Source: Streptomyces klenkii
GTDB taxonomy: Bacteria > Actinomycetota > Actinomycetes > Streptomycetales > Streptomycetaceae
Direction of reading: 5' to 3'
DNA length: 64,000 bases
Assembly: GCF_003626645.1 (NCBI RefSeq)
Contig: NZ_RBAM01000002.1
Coordinates: 372,001 to 436,000, forward strand
Shown in pieces: positions 35,195-44,410 of the stretch. Below the pieces are notes generated by a model. The model ran no database searches. It was not told where the DNA came from and worked only from the letters and a program-made list of their open reading frames with translations. How positions within the stretch are numbered: position 1 is the stretch's first letter; every line of letters starts with the position of its first letter. The translations under genes were made by a program, and so were the position numbers.

Positions 35195-36760
35195 CTACCA
35201 GCGAAAGAGATCGGAAGCCCGGGACGCATGGGCAGGATCCTGAAGGGGGGTGGCGTTGCGGGGGTGGTCCGGCCGGAGGAACCACGTGCGGGCCGAGGCG
35301 AGCCACCAGACACCGGCGAACCCCAGGACGGCGGCGACGGCGACGGGGGCGTAGTTGAACGTGTCGGCGGTGACGGGGCTCGTCTGCGGCAGCATGAACA
35401 GTACGGTGATCACGGCGACCCAGCCGATGGCCACGACGCCGACCGGCTTCGACCAGCGGCCCAGGTGCCAGGGCCCGCGCTCGAAGTCGTCCCCCTTGCG
35501 CAGCCGCAGCAGGGTCGGCGCGGCGTAGGCGAGGTACAGGCCGATGGTGGCGATCGAGGTCACCGCCGCGTAGGCCGTGGAGTTGACGAGGTACGGCAGG
35601 CCCAGGGCGAACGCGCCCGCGGCGGCCAGCCAGACGGCGTTGGTGGGGGTGCGCGTCTGCGGGTTGATCCGGTGCCAGACGCGGGAGAAGGGCAGGGCGC
35701 CGTCCCGCGAGAACGCGTAGATCATCCGCGAGTTGGCGGTCACGGAGGCCATGCCGCAGAACAGCTGCGCGGCGATCACGACGAGCAGGAGCAGCTTCCC
35801 GCCGGATGGGCCGAGCGCGTCCAGGAAGATCTGCGCGGGCGGGACGCCCGTGGCGGTGGCGGTCGTGCCGTCCCAGTCCTGGATCGCGTAGGTCAGGCCG
35901 GCCAGGAGGACGAAGCCGGCGATCCAGGACACCCAGATCGACCGGACGATGCCGCGCGGCCCCGCGACCGCCGCGTCGTTCGTCTCCTCCGTCATGTGGG
36001 CGGAGGCGTCGAAGCCGGTGAAGGTGTACTGCGCGACGAGGAGCGAGAGCAGGCCCACGTAGAGGCCGGAGGTCCAGCCGGTGTCGTTGACGAAGTGCGT
36101 GAAGACGAACGACGTCGACTGGTGCCGGCCGGGGACGAGGGCCAGCACGCCGACGATGACCAGGACGCCCAGCAGGTGCCACCACACGCTCACGGAGTTC
36201 AGGAACGCCACGAGTCGCACGCCGAAGGTGTTCAGGACGGCGTGCAGCAGGAGTACCGCGCCGAACAGCGCGATCGTGTGGCCGGGCGTCGCCGCGAAGC
36301 CGAACTGGAGGTCGAGGTAGGCGTTGAGGAAGGAGGCCGCGCCGAAGTCGATGCCGGCGGTCGCCGCGACCTGCCCGAGCACGTTGAACCAGCCCGTGAA
36401 CCACGCCCACGCCGCGCGCGAGCGCTCCGGCGCCATCCGGTGCGCCCAGAAGTACAGGCCGGCCGAGGTCGGGTACGAGGAGCACACCTCCGCCATCGCC
36501 AGCCCCACGAACAGCGACATCGCCCCGACGCCGATCCAGCCCCAGGTGAGCATGGCCGGGCCGCCCGTCTTCATGCCGAAGCCGTACAGCGTCATGCAGC
36601 CGGAGAGCACGGAGATGATCGTGAACGAGACGGCGAAGTTGGCGAAGCCGGACATGTGGCGGGCGAGGACCTGGGTGTAGCCGAGCTGGCGCAGGCGCTC
36701 CTCGTCGGAGACGCCGGAGCCGCCCGGGCCGCCGGGCCCGCCGGGAAGATCGAGTGGCAC
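35195..36760 (-). CDS. APC-superfamily amino-acid permease
   Basis: This 521-residue integral membrane transporter has about twelve hydrophobic segments and the family signature near the start, LGYTQVLARHMSGFANFAVSFTIISVLSGC, followed by GPAMLTWGWIGVGAMSLFVGLAMAEVCSSYPTSAGLYFWA. It fits the amino-acid/GABA (BAT1-like) permease group; the substrate is not predictable. GTG at 36760 has GAGAAAGAG upstream. A Gly/Pro stretch (GGPGGPGGS) precedes the first helix. It converges with the deacetylase gene and follows a TPR-like gene on the same strand. Confidence 0.92.
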   Translation of the reverse strand: MPLDLPGGPGGPGGSGVSDEERLRQLGYTQVLARHMSGFANFAVSFTIISVLSGCMTLYGFGMKTGGPAMLTWGWIGVGAMSLFVGLAMAEVCSSYPTSAGLYFWAHRMAPERSRAAWAWFTGWFNVLGQVAATAGIDFGAASFLNAYLDLQFGFAATPGHTIALFGAVLLLHAVLNTFGVRLVAFLNSVSVWWHLLGVLVIVGVLALVPGRHQSTSFVFTHFVNDTGWTSGLYVGLLSLLVAQYTFTGFDASAHMTEETNDAAVAGPRGIVRSIWVSWIAGFVLLAGLTYAIQDWDGTTATATGVPPAQIFLDALGPSGGKLLLLVVIAAQLFCGMASVTANSRMIYAFSRDGALPFSRVWHRINPQTRTPTNAVWLAAAGAFALGLPYLVNSTAYAAVTSIATIGLYLAYAAPTLLRLRKGDDFERGPWHLGRWSKPVGVVAIGWVAVITVLFMLPQTSPVTADTFNYAPVAVAAVLGFAGVWWLASARTWFLRPDHPRNATPLQDPAHASRASDLFRW

Positions 36761-36828
36761 GCGATTCTCTTTCTCGTGGGGAACGGTCAGGGAATGTGCG
36801 TGTTGCTGGTGGTCAGAGTTGCTGGTGA

Positions 36829-37794
36829 TCAGACCCGAGGAGCCCGGTGCCGCGGAACCCGCCCCTCCCGAACGGCCCGGAGGGCCCACTTCCGGTGCCG
36901 CAGGAAGAGCCCCCGCGCTTCTCCGCAGTACGACCAGGGCACCTCGGAGGCGTACGGCCCGATGGCCTCGAACACCTCGTGGGCCTCGGCGTGCCGCCCC
37001 GCGAAGGCCAGGGCGTGGGCGAGGTAGTTGGCGTCGTCGGTGAACTGGGCGTGGCGCCGCGTCCCGCGGTGCCGCCACCAGCCGTCGAGCACCGGGTCGA
37101 TGTGGGGGCAGTCGATCCAGGGGTGGACGCTCAGGCCGTAGCTGGCCGCGTCGGTCTCCATCCGGTGCCGGTGCGACTCGGCGAGCGCGACGAGCGGCAG
37201 CACGGCGAGCGGCAGCCCCCGGGGCGCGGTGTCGGCCCGCTCCTGCGCCCAGTGGAACATCTCCGCCCCCGAGCCGTGGTTGCGGGCGAAGAGATAGGTG
37301 AGCAGCTCGTGGTGGGCTTCGCGGTTGTACGGGTCCCGCCGCACGATTTCGCCCCACACCTGCTCCAGCACGTTCCGGCCCGGCGCGTGGACCCGGATCA
37401 GCGCGAGCATCACCACCCACGGCGAGGGGTCGGCCGGCACGGCCTCGGCGGCCGCCAGACAGGTCGACCAGGCCCGCTCCATCTCGGCCCGCCCCGCCCC
37501 GGCCCCGCTGATCACCGACCGCACCGCCTGCACGTGCGCGAGCAGCGCCAGCGCATCCCCCGACCCCGGCTCGGCCCGCGCCCACGTATCGGCGAACCGC
37601 AACCCCGCCCCGGCCCGCGCCAGCACCTGTAATCGGAAGATCCGCCGGTCCCAGTCCGCCCCGGTGGCCCCGATCAGATCCCGGGGCCCCTCCCACCGCC
37701 CCATGGCGGCGTCGTCCAGCACGGCCCGCAACGGCAGATCATCCCGGGCCTGATGCAGCTCCAGCCCCTGCCCGGCCCCCCGCCGAAATCTCAT
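36829..37794 (-). CDS. Unidentified helical (TPR-like) protein
   Basis: The 321-residue soluble protein is made of helical segments with tetratricopeptide-like spacing: DALALLAHVQAVRSVISG, VMLALIRVHAPGRNVLEQVWGEIVRRDPYNREAHHELLTYLF, HALAFAGRHAEAHEVFEAIGP. No catalytic motif is seen. The end, LRHRKWALRAVREGRVPRHRAPRV, is strongly basic. ATG at 37794 follows GAAGCGGGGCGG. It may act as a scaffold. It is close upstream of the permease and could be in the same transcription unit. Confidence 0.75.
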   Translation of the reverse strand: MRFRRGAGQGLELHQARDDLPLRAVLDDAAMGRWEGPRDLIGATGADWDRRIFRLQVLARAGAGLRFADTWARAEPGSGDALALLAHVQAVRSVISGAGAGRAEMERAWSTCLAAAEAVPADPSPWVVMLALIRVHAPGRNVLEQVWGEIVRRDPYNREAHHELLTYLFARNHGSGAEMFHWAQERADTAPRGLPLAVLPLVALAESHRHRMETDAASYGLSVHPWIDCPHIDPVLDGWWRHRGTRRHAQFTDDANYLAHALAFAGRHAEAHEVFEAIGPYASEVPWSYCGEARGLFLRHRKWALRAVREGRVPRHRAPRV

Positions 37795-38258
37795 CCGCCC
37801 CGCTTCCCTGAATAACCGTCAAGTAGGCGTGTTGCGACAAAACTTGACAGGACCCGACCCTCCGGGATCACTCCTGCCCCTAGGGGAACGCACCCTACCC
37901 CGGGCACCCCCACATCATGCCCACAACAACAAAAGCGCCGGCCCCGGCAGCGCCGGCATGACTGAGCCCGGGGCTTCGCACGTAGCACTCCCACAGACCA
38001 GCAGACTGATCCCCCAGCTCTCCGCACCCGCGGATACCAGGCGAAGGGCCATGGCGGATGGGAAACTCACTCACTACTCACGCACGGGGCGGGGTTTGGG
38101 CCTGGGTGCGACCCATGCTGGCGGCCGGAGATCGGCGGAGCACAGGGCGCCAATTGCGTTGCGCTTCATTCGTGTATGAGCTGGATGCAAGCTTTGCCGG
38201 AATCCTGGAAAGTAGTCAAAAAACAGGGCGATCGTGGAAAGATGCACAGGTCACAAAC

Positions 38259-38287
38259 CTGCTCCCCGTGCCCGCGGGGATGGACCC
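38259..38287 (+). CRISPR. Isolated type I-E CRISPR-like repeat (no array)
   Basis: This 29-nt sequence has the core GCTCCCCGTGCCCGCGGGGA and ends TGGACCC. In length and sequence it resembles Streptomyces type I-E repeats (core GCTCCCCGCGC..GCGGGGATGG), and the CCCCGT/GCGGGG arms can pair with one wobble. No second copy follows at the expected 61-base step. The sequence before it, AAAGATGCACAGGTCACAAA, looks like the end of a CRISPR leader. No cas gene is in the window. Confidence 0.5.
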
Positions 38288-38430
38288 TGCGGACCGGAAC
38301 TGTGCCGGCTGCATAGACGACAGCGAGGAGACCATGGGGTGGGCCTCGGGCTCCGAGGCGGGCAACAGGCTGTGACCGTCGCCTGAAATCTCACTCGCCA
38401 CTCACTCGCGATCAGCGGCGGACAACGACA

Positions 38431-38465
38431 AAGCCCCGGACTCAGCGGGACTGAGTTCGGGGCTT
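38431..38465. terminator. tRNA-Arg terminator hairpin
   Basis: AAGCCCCGGACTCAG pairs with CTGAGTTCGGGGCTT (15 bp, one G.T) around loop CGGGA, 54 bases past the 3' end of the minus-strand tRNA. Confidence 0.8.
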
Positions 38466-38518
38466 CATGCTCGGCACTTCAGCAGGTCACCGGTCAAGTC
38501 TGACCGCTCACTGCGAAG

Positions 38519-38590
38519 TGCCCCCGGCAGGATTCGAACCTGCGCACACGGCTCCGGAGGCCGTTGCTCTATCCCCTGAGCTACGGGGGC
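38519..38590 (-). tRNA. tRNA-Arg (anticodon CCG)
   Basis: This is a 72-nt cloverleaf on the minus strand. The acceptor stem is GCCCCCG/CGGGGGC with discriminator A, the D-arm GCTC/GAGC, the anticodon arm ACGGC-CTCCGGA-GCCGT giving anticodon CCG, and the T-arm GCAGG-TTCGAAT-CCTGC. CCA is not encoded. It decodes CGG. Arginine tRNA genes are frequent integration sites for actinomycete mobile elements, but none is present here. Confidence 0.97.
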
Positions 38591-38759
38591 GTGTCGGCCG
38601 CTTCGTGCGGTGACGGGTAGAACATTACCAGCTTCCGGAGGGTGATCCGCAACGTCGTTCGGCGGGGTTGGGGCGGGGTGGGTGGGGGGTGCTCGCCCGC
38701 ACGGGGTGGAAGTGGGGAAAACCCGGACGCAGCGTGGGGGGCGCGCTTACTCTCGGGGT

Positions 38760-39245
38760 GTGCCTGGCTTGTCCGGCCGGGTCCTTGTCGTCGACGACAA
38801 CAAGGTCATCCGGCAGTTGATCAGGGTCAACCTCGAGCTCGAAGGCTTCGAGGTCGTGACCGCGGCCGATGGTGCCGAGTGTCTGGAGATCGTGCACCGC
38901 GTGCGTCCTGACGTGGTGACGCTGGATGTCGTCATGCCCCGGCTGGACGGGCTGAACACCGCTGCCCGGCTGCGTTCCGACGCCCGGACGTGCGACATAC
39001 CGATCGCGATCATCAGCGCGTGCACCCAGCTGGAGGTCGAGGGCGGCCGTTCCGCCGGGGTCGACGCGTTCCTGGCGAAGCCGTTCGAGCCGGCCGAGAT
39101 GGTCCGGCTGGTCCGCAGGCTCTTGCGGCGCCACAAGGGGGAGAGGAGCGAGGGGTTGCCGGGGGCCTCGGCCCCCGGGGACACGGGAGGGATCCAGTCC
39201 GTGCAGCCCGTCTGCGGGGTGGAGTCCCTCAGCCGGGGGGAGTAG
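38760..39245 (+). CDS. Stand-alone receiver-domain protein
   Basis: The 161-residue protein is essentially one CheY-like receiver (RVLVVDDNKVIRQLIRVNLELEGFEVVTAADGAE; phospho-acceptor Asp in DVVTLDVVMPRLDGL; Lys in FLAKPFEPAEMVRLVRRLL) with a short unstructured tail and no output domain. GTG at 38760 lies six bases after TACTCT, so it may be leaderless. No kinase is next to it; its phosphodonor and target are elsewhere. It precedes the ArgS-like gene by 63 bases. Confidence 0.88.
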   Translation: MPGLSGRVLVVDDNKVIRQLIRVNLELEGFEVVTAADGAECLEIVHRVRPDVVTLDVVMPRLDGLNTAARLRSDARTCDIPIAIISACTQLEVEGGRSAGVDAFLAKPFEPAEMVRLVRRLLRRHKGERSEGLPGASAPGDTGGIQSVQPVCGVESLSRGE

Positions 39246-39295
39246 CGCCGTCCCGGTGGGCGAAACCCATTCGCCCCGGCCCCACCCCTCTCCCC

Positions 39296-39301
39296 TAGGC
39301 T
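39296..39301 (+). promoter_or_regulatory. Candidate -10 box, leaderless ArgS-like gene
   Basis: TAGGCT lies exactly seven bases before GTG at 39309, and there is no Shine-Dalgarno sequence. The same box and spacing occur before the GlxA-family gene at 13036. Confidence 0.65.
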
Positions 39302-39308
39302 TGGCCCC

Positions 39309-40148
39309 GTGACCCCGGCCGATCTCTCCCGCACCGTGCTGCACACCGTGCAGTGCGCCGTCGAGGCCGACGAGCTGCCCGCCGCCGTGCCCACGCGGGT
39401 CACCGTGCGGGTCCCGCCCCGTCCCGGCTGCGGGGACTTCGCCACCAATGTCGCCCTGCGCGTGGCCCAGGAGACGGGCCGGCCCGCCCGCGAGGTCGCC
39501 GAAGTGCTGCGGAAGCGGCTGGCCGCGGAGCCGGGGATCGCCCGGGTCGAGATCGCCGGGCCCGGCTTCCTCAACATCACCCTGGACGGGATCTCGTACG
39601 TCCGGCTCGTACGGGACGCGCTGGGCGCGCGGCCCGCCGCCGAGCCGCTGCCCCTGCCCGATCCCGACCACGAGCTCCCCGCCCTCCTCGCCCGCCTCGG
39701 CTCCGACGCCGCCCGCTGGAGCCTCCTGTGGCCCGCCGGCGCGGGCCGCGCCGGGTTCCTCGTCCAGCGCGACAGCAATCCCCTCTTCCGGGTGCGCTAC
39801 GCCCATGCCCGTACGCAGGGGCTGCTGCGTAACGCCCGTGACCTGGGGTTCCACTCCGAAGCGGCCGAGCCGGCCGAGTACGGGCACGAGGCCGCCGCCC
39901 CGCTCCTCGCCGCCCTCGCCGACCACCCCCGCGTCACGGCCGCCCGTGACCCCGAGCGCCTGGCCCGGCACCTCGACCGCACCGCCGGCGCCTTCCTGAC
40001 GTGGCAGACGGAGTGCTCCGTGCTGCCCCGCGGTGACGAGAAACCCTCGGCCGTCCACCGCGCCCGCCTGGCCCTCGCCGAGGCCACGGGCAACGTGCTG
40101 GCCGACGGCCTCCACCAGCTCGGCATCACCGCACCCGCACACCTCTGA
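39309..40148 (+). CDS. nrtL: ArgS-related anticodon-binding protein
   Basis: This 279-residue protein looks like arginyl-tRNA synthetase with its catalytic core removed. The N-terminal additional domain is present ([42 protein letters not shown], then [14 protein letters not shown]), followed by a DALR-type helical anticodon-binding domain ([18 protein letters not shown] ... [23 protein letters not shown] ... [21 protein letters not shown]). No HIGH or KMSKS motif is seen, so it should bind but not charge tRNA. It sits about 700 bases from tRNA-Arg(CCG) and 14 bases before lysA. The name nrtL is from memory of actinomycete annotation. Confidence 0.82.
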   Translation: MTPADLSRTVLHTVQCAVEADELPAAVPTRVTVRVPPRPGCGDFATNVALRVAQETGRPAREVAEVLRKRLAAEPGIARVEIAGPGFLNITLDGISYVRLVRDALGARPAAEPLPLPDPDHELPALLARLGSDAARWSLLWPAGAGRAGFLVQRDSNPLFRVRYAHARTQGLLRNARDLGFHSEAAEPAEYGHEAAAPLLAALADHPRVTAARDPERLARHLDRTAGAFLTWQTECSVLPRGDEKPSAVHRARLALAEATGNVLADGLHQLGITAPAHL

Positions 40149-40162
40149 GGGGATCAGAGACC

Positions 40163-41554
40163 ATGAGCCGTTCCGCCCACCCCGCCGGGCCCCGCTACGC
40201 CGACGTGCTGCCCGAGGGCCACTACACCGCACCGCCCGCCGACCTCAACGCCCTCGACCCGAAGGTGTGGTCGCGCACCGTCGCGCGCGACGAGTACGGC
40301 GTCGTGACCGTCGGCGGCATCCCCGTCACCCGCCTCGCCGAGGAGTTCGGCACCCCCGGCTACTTCCTCGACGAGACCGACTTCCGCGAGCGCTGCCGCG
40401 CCTGGCGCGACGCCTTCGGCCCCGACGCGGACGTCTTCTACGCGGGCAAGGCGTTCCTCTCGCGGGCCGTCGTGCGCTGGCTGCACGAGGAGGGGCTCAA
40501 CCTCGACGTCTGCTCCGCCGGCGAGCTCGCCACCGCGCTCGCCGCCGGCATGCCCGCCGAGCGCATCGCCCTGCACGGCAACAACAAGAGCACCGAGGAG
40601 ATCACCCGCGCCGTCGAGGCCGGCGTCGGGCGGATCGTCCTCGACTCCTTCCAGGAGATCGTGCGCGTCGCGCACATCGCCGAGCGGCTCGGCAAGCGGC
40701 AGCGCGTGCAGATCCGGATCACGGTCGGCGTCGAGGCGCACACCCACGAGTTCATCGCCACCGCCCACGAGGACCAGAAGTTCGGGCTCGCGCTGGCCGG
40801 CGGCCAGGCCGCCGAGGCGGTGCGGCGCGCGCTCAAGCTCGACGGGCTCGAACTCATCGGCATCCACTCCCACATCGGCTCGCAGATCTTCGACACCTCC
40901 GGTTTCGAGGTCGCGGCCCACCGGGTCGTCGGGCTGCTCGCCGAGATCCGCGACGAGCACGGCGTCGAGCTCCCCGAGATCGACCTCGGCGGCGGCCTCG
41001 GCATCGCCTACACCTCCGACGACGACCCGCGCGAGCCGCAGGAGATCGCCACGGCTCTGCGCGAGATCGTCAGCCGCGAGTGCGCCGCCGCCGGGCTCGC
41101 CGTGCCGCGCATCTCCGTCGAGCCGGGGCGCGCCATCGTCGGCCCCACGGCCCTCACGCTCTACGAGGTGGGCACGGTCAAGGAGCTGCCGGGCCTGCGC
41201 ACGTACGTCAGCGTCGACGGCGGCATGTCGGACAACATCCGCACCGCGCTCTACGACGCCGAGTACAGCGTCGCGCTGGTCTCGCGGACGTCGGCGGCCG
41301 CCCCGATGCTGTCGCGCGTCGTCGGCAAGCACTGCGAATCCGGTGACATCGTCGTCCGTGACGCCTTCCTCCCCGCCGACCTGGCCCCGGGCGACCTGCT
41401 CGCGGTGCCGGCCACCGGCGCCTACTGCCGCTCGATGGCCAGCAACTACAACCACGCGCTGCGGCCGCCGGTCGTGGCGGTGGCCGACGGCGCGGCCCGT
41501 GTGATCGTCCGGCGCGAGACGGAAGAAGACCTTCTCCGTCTCGACGTCGGCTGA
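40163..41554 (+). CDS. lysA: Diaminopimelate decarboxylase
   Basis: The 463-residue PLP enzyme catalyses the last step of lysine synthesis, decarboxylating meso-diaminopimelate. A TIM-barrel domain carries the PLP Lys in [11 protein letters not shown] (Lys96), plus [21 protein letters not shown], the phosphate-binding [10 protein letters not shown] and EPGRAIVG. The C-terminal sheet domain includes [18 protein letters not shown] and the active-site Cys region KHCESGDIV. Length matches the family. It starts 14 bases after the ArgS-like gene and leads the aspartate-family cluster lysA-hom-thrC-thrB. Confidence 0.97.
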   Translation: MSRSAHPAGPRYADVLPEGHYTAPPADLNALDPKVWSRTVARDEYGVVTVGGIPVTRLAEEFGTPGYFLDETDFRERCRAWRDAFGPDADVFYAGKAFLSRAVVRWLHEEGLNLDVCSAGELATALAAGMPAERIALHGNNKSTEEITRAVEAGVGRIVLDSFQEIVRVAHIAERLGKRQRVQIRITVGVEAHTHEFIATAHEDQKFGLALAGGQAAEAVRRALKLDGLELIGIHSHIGSQIFDTSGFEVAAHRVVGLLAEIRDEHGVELPEIDLGGGLGIAYTSDDDPREPQEIATALREIVSRECAAAGLAVPRISVEPGRAIVGPTALTLYEVGTVKELPGLRTYVSVDGGMSDNIRTALYDAEYSVALVSRTSAAAPMLSRVVGKHCESGDIVVRDAFLPADLAPGDLLAVPATGAYCRSMASNYNHALRPPVVAVADGAARVIVRRETEEDLLRLDVG

Positions 41555-41581
41555 AGTAAGCAACAACGAGTAAGCAACAAC
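41555..41581. repeat. Duplicated 13-bp AT-rich unit before hom
   Basis: AGTAAGCAACAAC occurs at 41555-41567 and again at 41569-41581 in the lysA-hom gap, an unusually A-rich leader for this genome. Confidence 0.85.
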
Positions 41582-41735
41582 AGCAGACACAACGAAGCAC
41601 CGTAATTCCGCAGTGGCGCAATACCGACGCAACGCTGACGGAAACAAAGGTCTCGGATACTGGACAGCGGAGGGAATCCTCCGTCCAGTGAGTGAGACTG
41701 GTGCACAAACCAAGATGTATGAGAAACGAGGTCGG

Positions 41736-43028
41736 ATGATGCGTACGCGTCCGCTGAAGGTGGCGCTGCTGGGCTGTGGAGTGGTCGGCTCTGAGGTGAC
41801 GCGCATCATGACGACGCACGCGGACGACCTCACGCAGCGCATCGGAGCGCCCGTCGAGCTCGTCGGCATCGCCGTGCGCCGTCCCGACCGGGTGCGCGAG
41901 GGGGTGCCGGCTGAGCTGATCACCACCGATGCCACCGCGCTCGTCAAACGCGACGACATCGACGTGGTCGTCGAGGTCATCGGCGGCATCGAGCCGGCCC
42001 GCACGCTGATCACCACCGCCTTCGAGCACGGCGCGAGCGTCGTCTCGGCGAACAAGGCCCTGCTCGCCCAGGACGGCGCCGCCCTGCACGCCGCCGCCGA
42101 GAAGCACGGCGTGGACCTCTACTACGAGGCCGCCGTGGCCGGCGCCATTCCGCTGGTCCGGCCGCTGCGCGAGTCGCTCGCGGGCGACAAGGTCAACCGG
42201 GTGCTCGGCATCGTCAACGGCACCACCAACTTCATCCTCGACAAGATGGACTCCAGCGGCGCGGGCTATTCCGAGGCGCTGGACGAGGCCACGGCCCTGG
42301 GGTACGCGGAGGCGGACCCGACCGCCGACGTCGAGGGCTTCGACGCCGCCGCGAAGGCCGCGATCCTCGCCGGGATCGCCTTCCACACCCGCGTCCGGCT
42401 CGACGACGTCTATCGCGAGGGCATGACGGAGGTCACCGCCGCGGACTTCGCTTCCGCAAAGCAGATGGGCTGCACCATCAAGCTGCTGGCCATCTGCGAG
42501 CGGGCCGCCGACGGCCGGTCGGTGACCGCCCGCGTCCACCCGGCGATGATCCCGCTGACCCATCCGCTGGCCTCCGTGCGCGAGGCGTACAACGCGGTCT
42601 TCATCGAGGCCGACGCGGCCGGGCAGCTGATGTTCTACGGCCCCGGCGCCGGCGGCTCGCCGACCGCCTCCGCGGTCCTCGGCGACCTCGTCGCCGTCTG
42701 CCGGAACAAGGTCGCCGGCACCACCGGGCCCGGCGAGTCCGCCTATACGCGGCTGCCGGTGAGCACGATGGGCGACGTGGTCACGCGCTACCACATCAGC
42801 CTCGACGTGGCCGACAAGCCCGGCGTGCTGGCCCAGGTGGCCACCGTCTTCGCCGAGCACGGCGTGTCCATCGACACGGTCCGCCAGCAGGGCAAGGACG
42901 GCGAGGCGTCCCTCGTCGTCGTCACCCACCGGGCCGCCGACGCCGCCCTGTCGGCGACGGTCGAAGCGCTGCGCAAGCTGGACACGGTCCGCGGTGTCGC
43001 GAGCATCATGCGGGTTGAAGGAGAGTAA
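41736..43028 (+). CDS. hom: Homoserine dehydrogenase
   Basis: This 430-residue enzyme reduces aspartate semialdehyde to homoserine. An N-terminal Rossmann motif ([18 protein letters not shown]) precedes the catalytic domain ([38 protein letters not shown]) and a C-terminal ACT domain ([35 protein letters not shown]) that usually mediates threonine feedback. Two adjacent ATGs (41736, 41739) follow GAGGTC; 41739 has the better spacing, 41736 is the common family call. It ends eight bases before thrC. Confidence 0.96.
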   Translation: MMRTRPLKVALLGCGVVGSEVTRIMTTHADDLTQRIGAPVELVGIAVRRPDRVREGVPAELITTDATALVKRDDIDVVVEVIGGIEPARTLITTAFEHGASVVSANKALLAQDGAALHAAAEKHGVDLYYEAAVAGAIPLVRPLRESLAGDKVNRVLGIVNGTTNFILDKMDSSGAGYSEALDEATALGYAEADPTADVEGFDAAAKAAILAGIAFHTRVRLDDVYREGMTEVTAADFASAKQMGCTIKLLAICERAADGRSVTARVHPAMIPLTHPLASVREAYNAVFIEADAAGQLMFYGPGAGGSPTASAVLGDLVAVCRNKVAGTTGPGESAYTRLPVSTMGDVVTRYHISLDVADKPGVLAQVATVFAEHGVSIDTVRQQGKDGEASLVVVTHRAADAALSATVEALRKLDTVRGVASIMRVEGE

Positions 43029-43036
43029 CGAAAGCA

Positions 43037-44104
43037 ATGAGCAACCAAACCCACCAGTGGCGCGGCATCATCGAGGAGTACCGCGACCGGCTGCCGGTCA
43101 CCGCCGAGACCCCGGTGGTGACCCTCCGGGAGGGCGGCACGCCGCTCGTCCCCGCCCAGGTGCTCTCCGAGCGCACGGGCTGTGAGGTCCACCTCAAGGT
43201 CGAGGGCGCCAACCCCACCGGTTCCTTCAAGGACCGCGGCATGACCATGGCCATCACCCGGGCGAAGGAGGAGGGCGCGAAGGCCGTCATCTGCGCCTCC
43301 ACCGGCAACACCTCCGCCTCGGCCGCGGCCTACGCCGTACGCGCCGGCATGGTCTGCGCCGTCCTGGTCCCGCAGGGCAAGATCGCGCTGGGCAAGATGG
43401 GCCAGGCCCTGGTCCACGGCGCCCGCATCCTCCAGGTCGACGGCAACTTCGACGACTGCCTGACGCTGGCCCGCGGCCTGTCCGAGCAGTACCCCGTGGC
43501 GCTGGTCAACTCGGTCAACCCGGTGCGCATCGAAGGCCAGAAGACCGCCGCCTTCGAGATCGTCGACGCGCTCGGCGACGCCCCCGACATCCACGTCCTC
43601 CCCGTCGGTAACGCCGGCAACATCACCGCCTACTGGCGCGGTTACCGAGAGTACGCCGCCGACGGGATCGCCTCCCGCACCCCCCGGATGTGGGGCTTCC
43701 AGGCCTCCGGTTCGGCGCCGATCGTGCGCGGCGAGGTCGTGAAGGACCCGCACACCATCGCCACCGCGATCCGCATCGGCAACCCCGCCTCGTGGCGGTT
43801 CGCCGAGGAGGCGCGGGACGAATCGGGCGGTCTCATCGACGAGGTGACCGACCGACAGATCCTCGCCGCGTACCGGCTGTTGGCCTCGCAGGAGGGCGTC
43901 TTCGTCGAGCCGGCGTCGGCCGCGAGCGTTGCGGGGCTGCTGAAGGCGGCGGAGCTCGGTCTGGTCGACCGCGGTCAGCGGATCGTCTGTACGGTCACCG
44001 GTAACGGTCTCAAGGACCCCGACTGGGCGGTTGCGGGTGCGCCTCAGCCGATCACCGTTCCGGTGGACGCTGTCGCGGCCGCGCGGCAGCTCGGGCTCGC
44101 CTGA
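43037..44104 (+). CDS. thrC: Threonine synthase
   Basis: This 355-residue fold-type II PLP enzyme converts O-phosphohomoserine to threonine. The PLP Lys is Lys65 in [30 protein letters not shown] and [19 protein letters not shown] are the cofactor-binding loops. The length is that of the short bacterial thrC class without an N-terminal extension. The ATG follows GAAGGAGAG inside the tight hom-thrC spacing, so both are on one message. Confidence 0.97.
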   Translation: MSNQTHQWRGIIEEYRDRLPVTAETPVVTLREGGTPLVPAQVLSERTGCEVHLKVEGANPTGSFKDRGMTMAITRAKEEGAKAVICASTGNTSASAAAYAVRAGMVCAVLVPQGKIALGKMGQALVHGARILQVDGNFDDCLTLARGLSEQYPVALVNSVNPVRIEGQKTAAFEIVDALGDAPDIHVLPVGNAGNITAYWRGYREYAADGIASRTPRMWGFQASGSAPIVRGEVVKDPHTIATAIRIGNPASWRFAEEARDESGGLIDEVTDRQILAAYRLLASQEGVFVEPASAASVAGLLKAAELGLVDRGQRIVCTVTGNGLKDPDWAVAGAPQPITVPVDAVAAARQLGLA

Positions 44105-44410
44105 CCGCACCGTCCCGGGGCTCCGCCCCGGACCCCGGTCCTCAAACGCCGGACGGGCTGATTCCTTGCCTGGACAGGCTGAATCAGCCCGTACGGCGGC
44201 GAACCGGCGGCGTGCAGTTCCCCGAGCCCGCCGCAGGCGACACGCATCGTGCGCCTCCCGTGCGCCCTATGTCGCCGCAGAACCTTCCTTCGATAGGCTG
44301 TACTCACTCCGCCCCGTCGCAGACCGTGCCGTGACCCACGGCATCGCCGTCGCGGCCCTTGCGGACGTTGCACGCCCCACCAAGGCCAGACCAAGGAGAG
44401 TCATCGAGCG
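44105..44410. other. thrC-thrB gap with hairpins and a repetitive motif
   Basis: This 306-base interval holds a short hairpin (CCGGGGC-TCC-GCCCCGG at 44115-44131), then CTCAAACGCCGGACGGGCTGA, which resembles a repetitive intergenic sequence common in Streptomyces genomes. The larger terminator at 44153-44192 follows. The rest (about 44200-44410) should contain the thrB promoter, but I see no clear -35/-10 pair. Confidence 0.65.
44153..44192 (+). terminator. thrC terminator hairpin
   Basis: ACGGGCTGATTC pairs with GAATCAGCCCGT (12 bp) around a 16-base loop, 50 bases past thrC. It suggests thrB is expressed from its own promoter. Confidence 0.75.

Larger units (their letters stand above)
37795..38518. 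other. Gene-poor gap between the TPR-like gene and tRNA-Arg
   Basis: No convincing gene lies here; the open frames have atypical codon use and no good starts. It contains an AT-richer stretch (about 38160-38258) directly followed by a 29-nt CRISPR-like repeat. It also has a hairpin at 38431-38465 and a diverged partial copy of that hairpin near 37921-37980 (shared GACTGAG then CGGGGCTTC). Related TCACTC-rich stretches occur near 38066 and 38391. The pattern suggests a decayed insertion beside the tRNA. Confidence 0.6.

Noticed and set aside
38058-38375. 105-residue frame in the tRNA-flanking gap
   Set aside because: Runs through the CRISPR-like repeat, has weak codon bias and no ribosome site.
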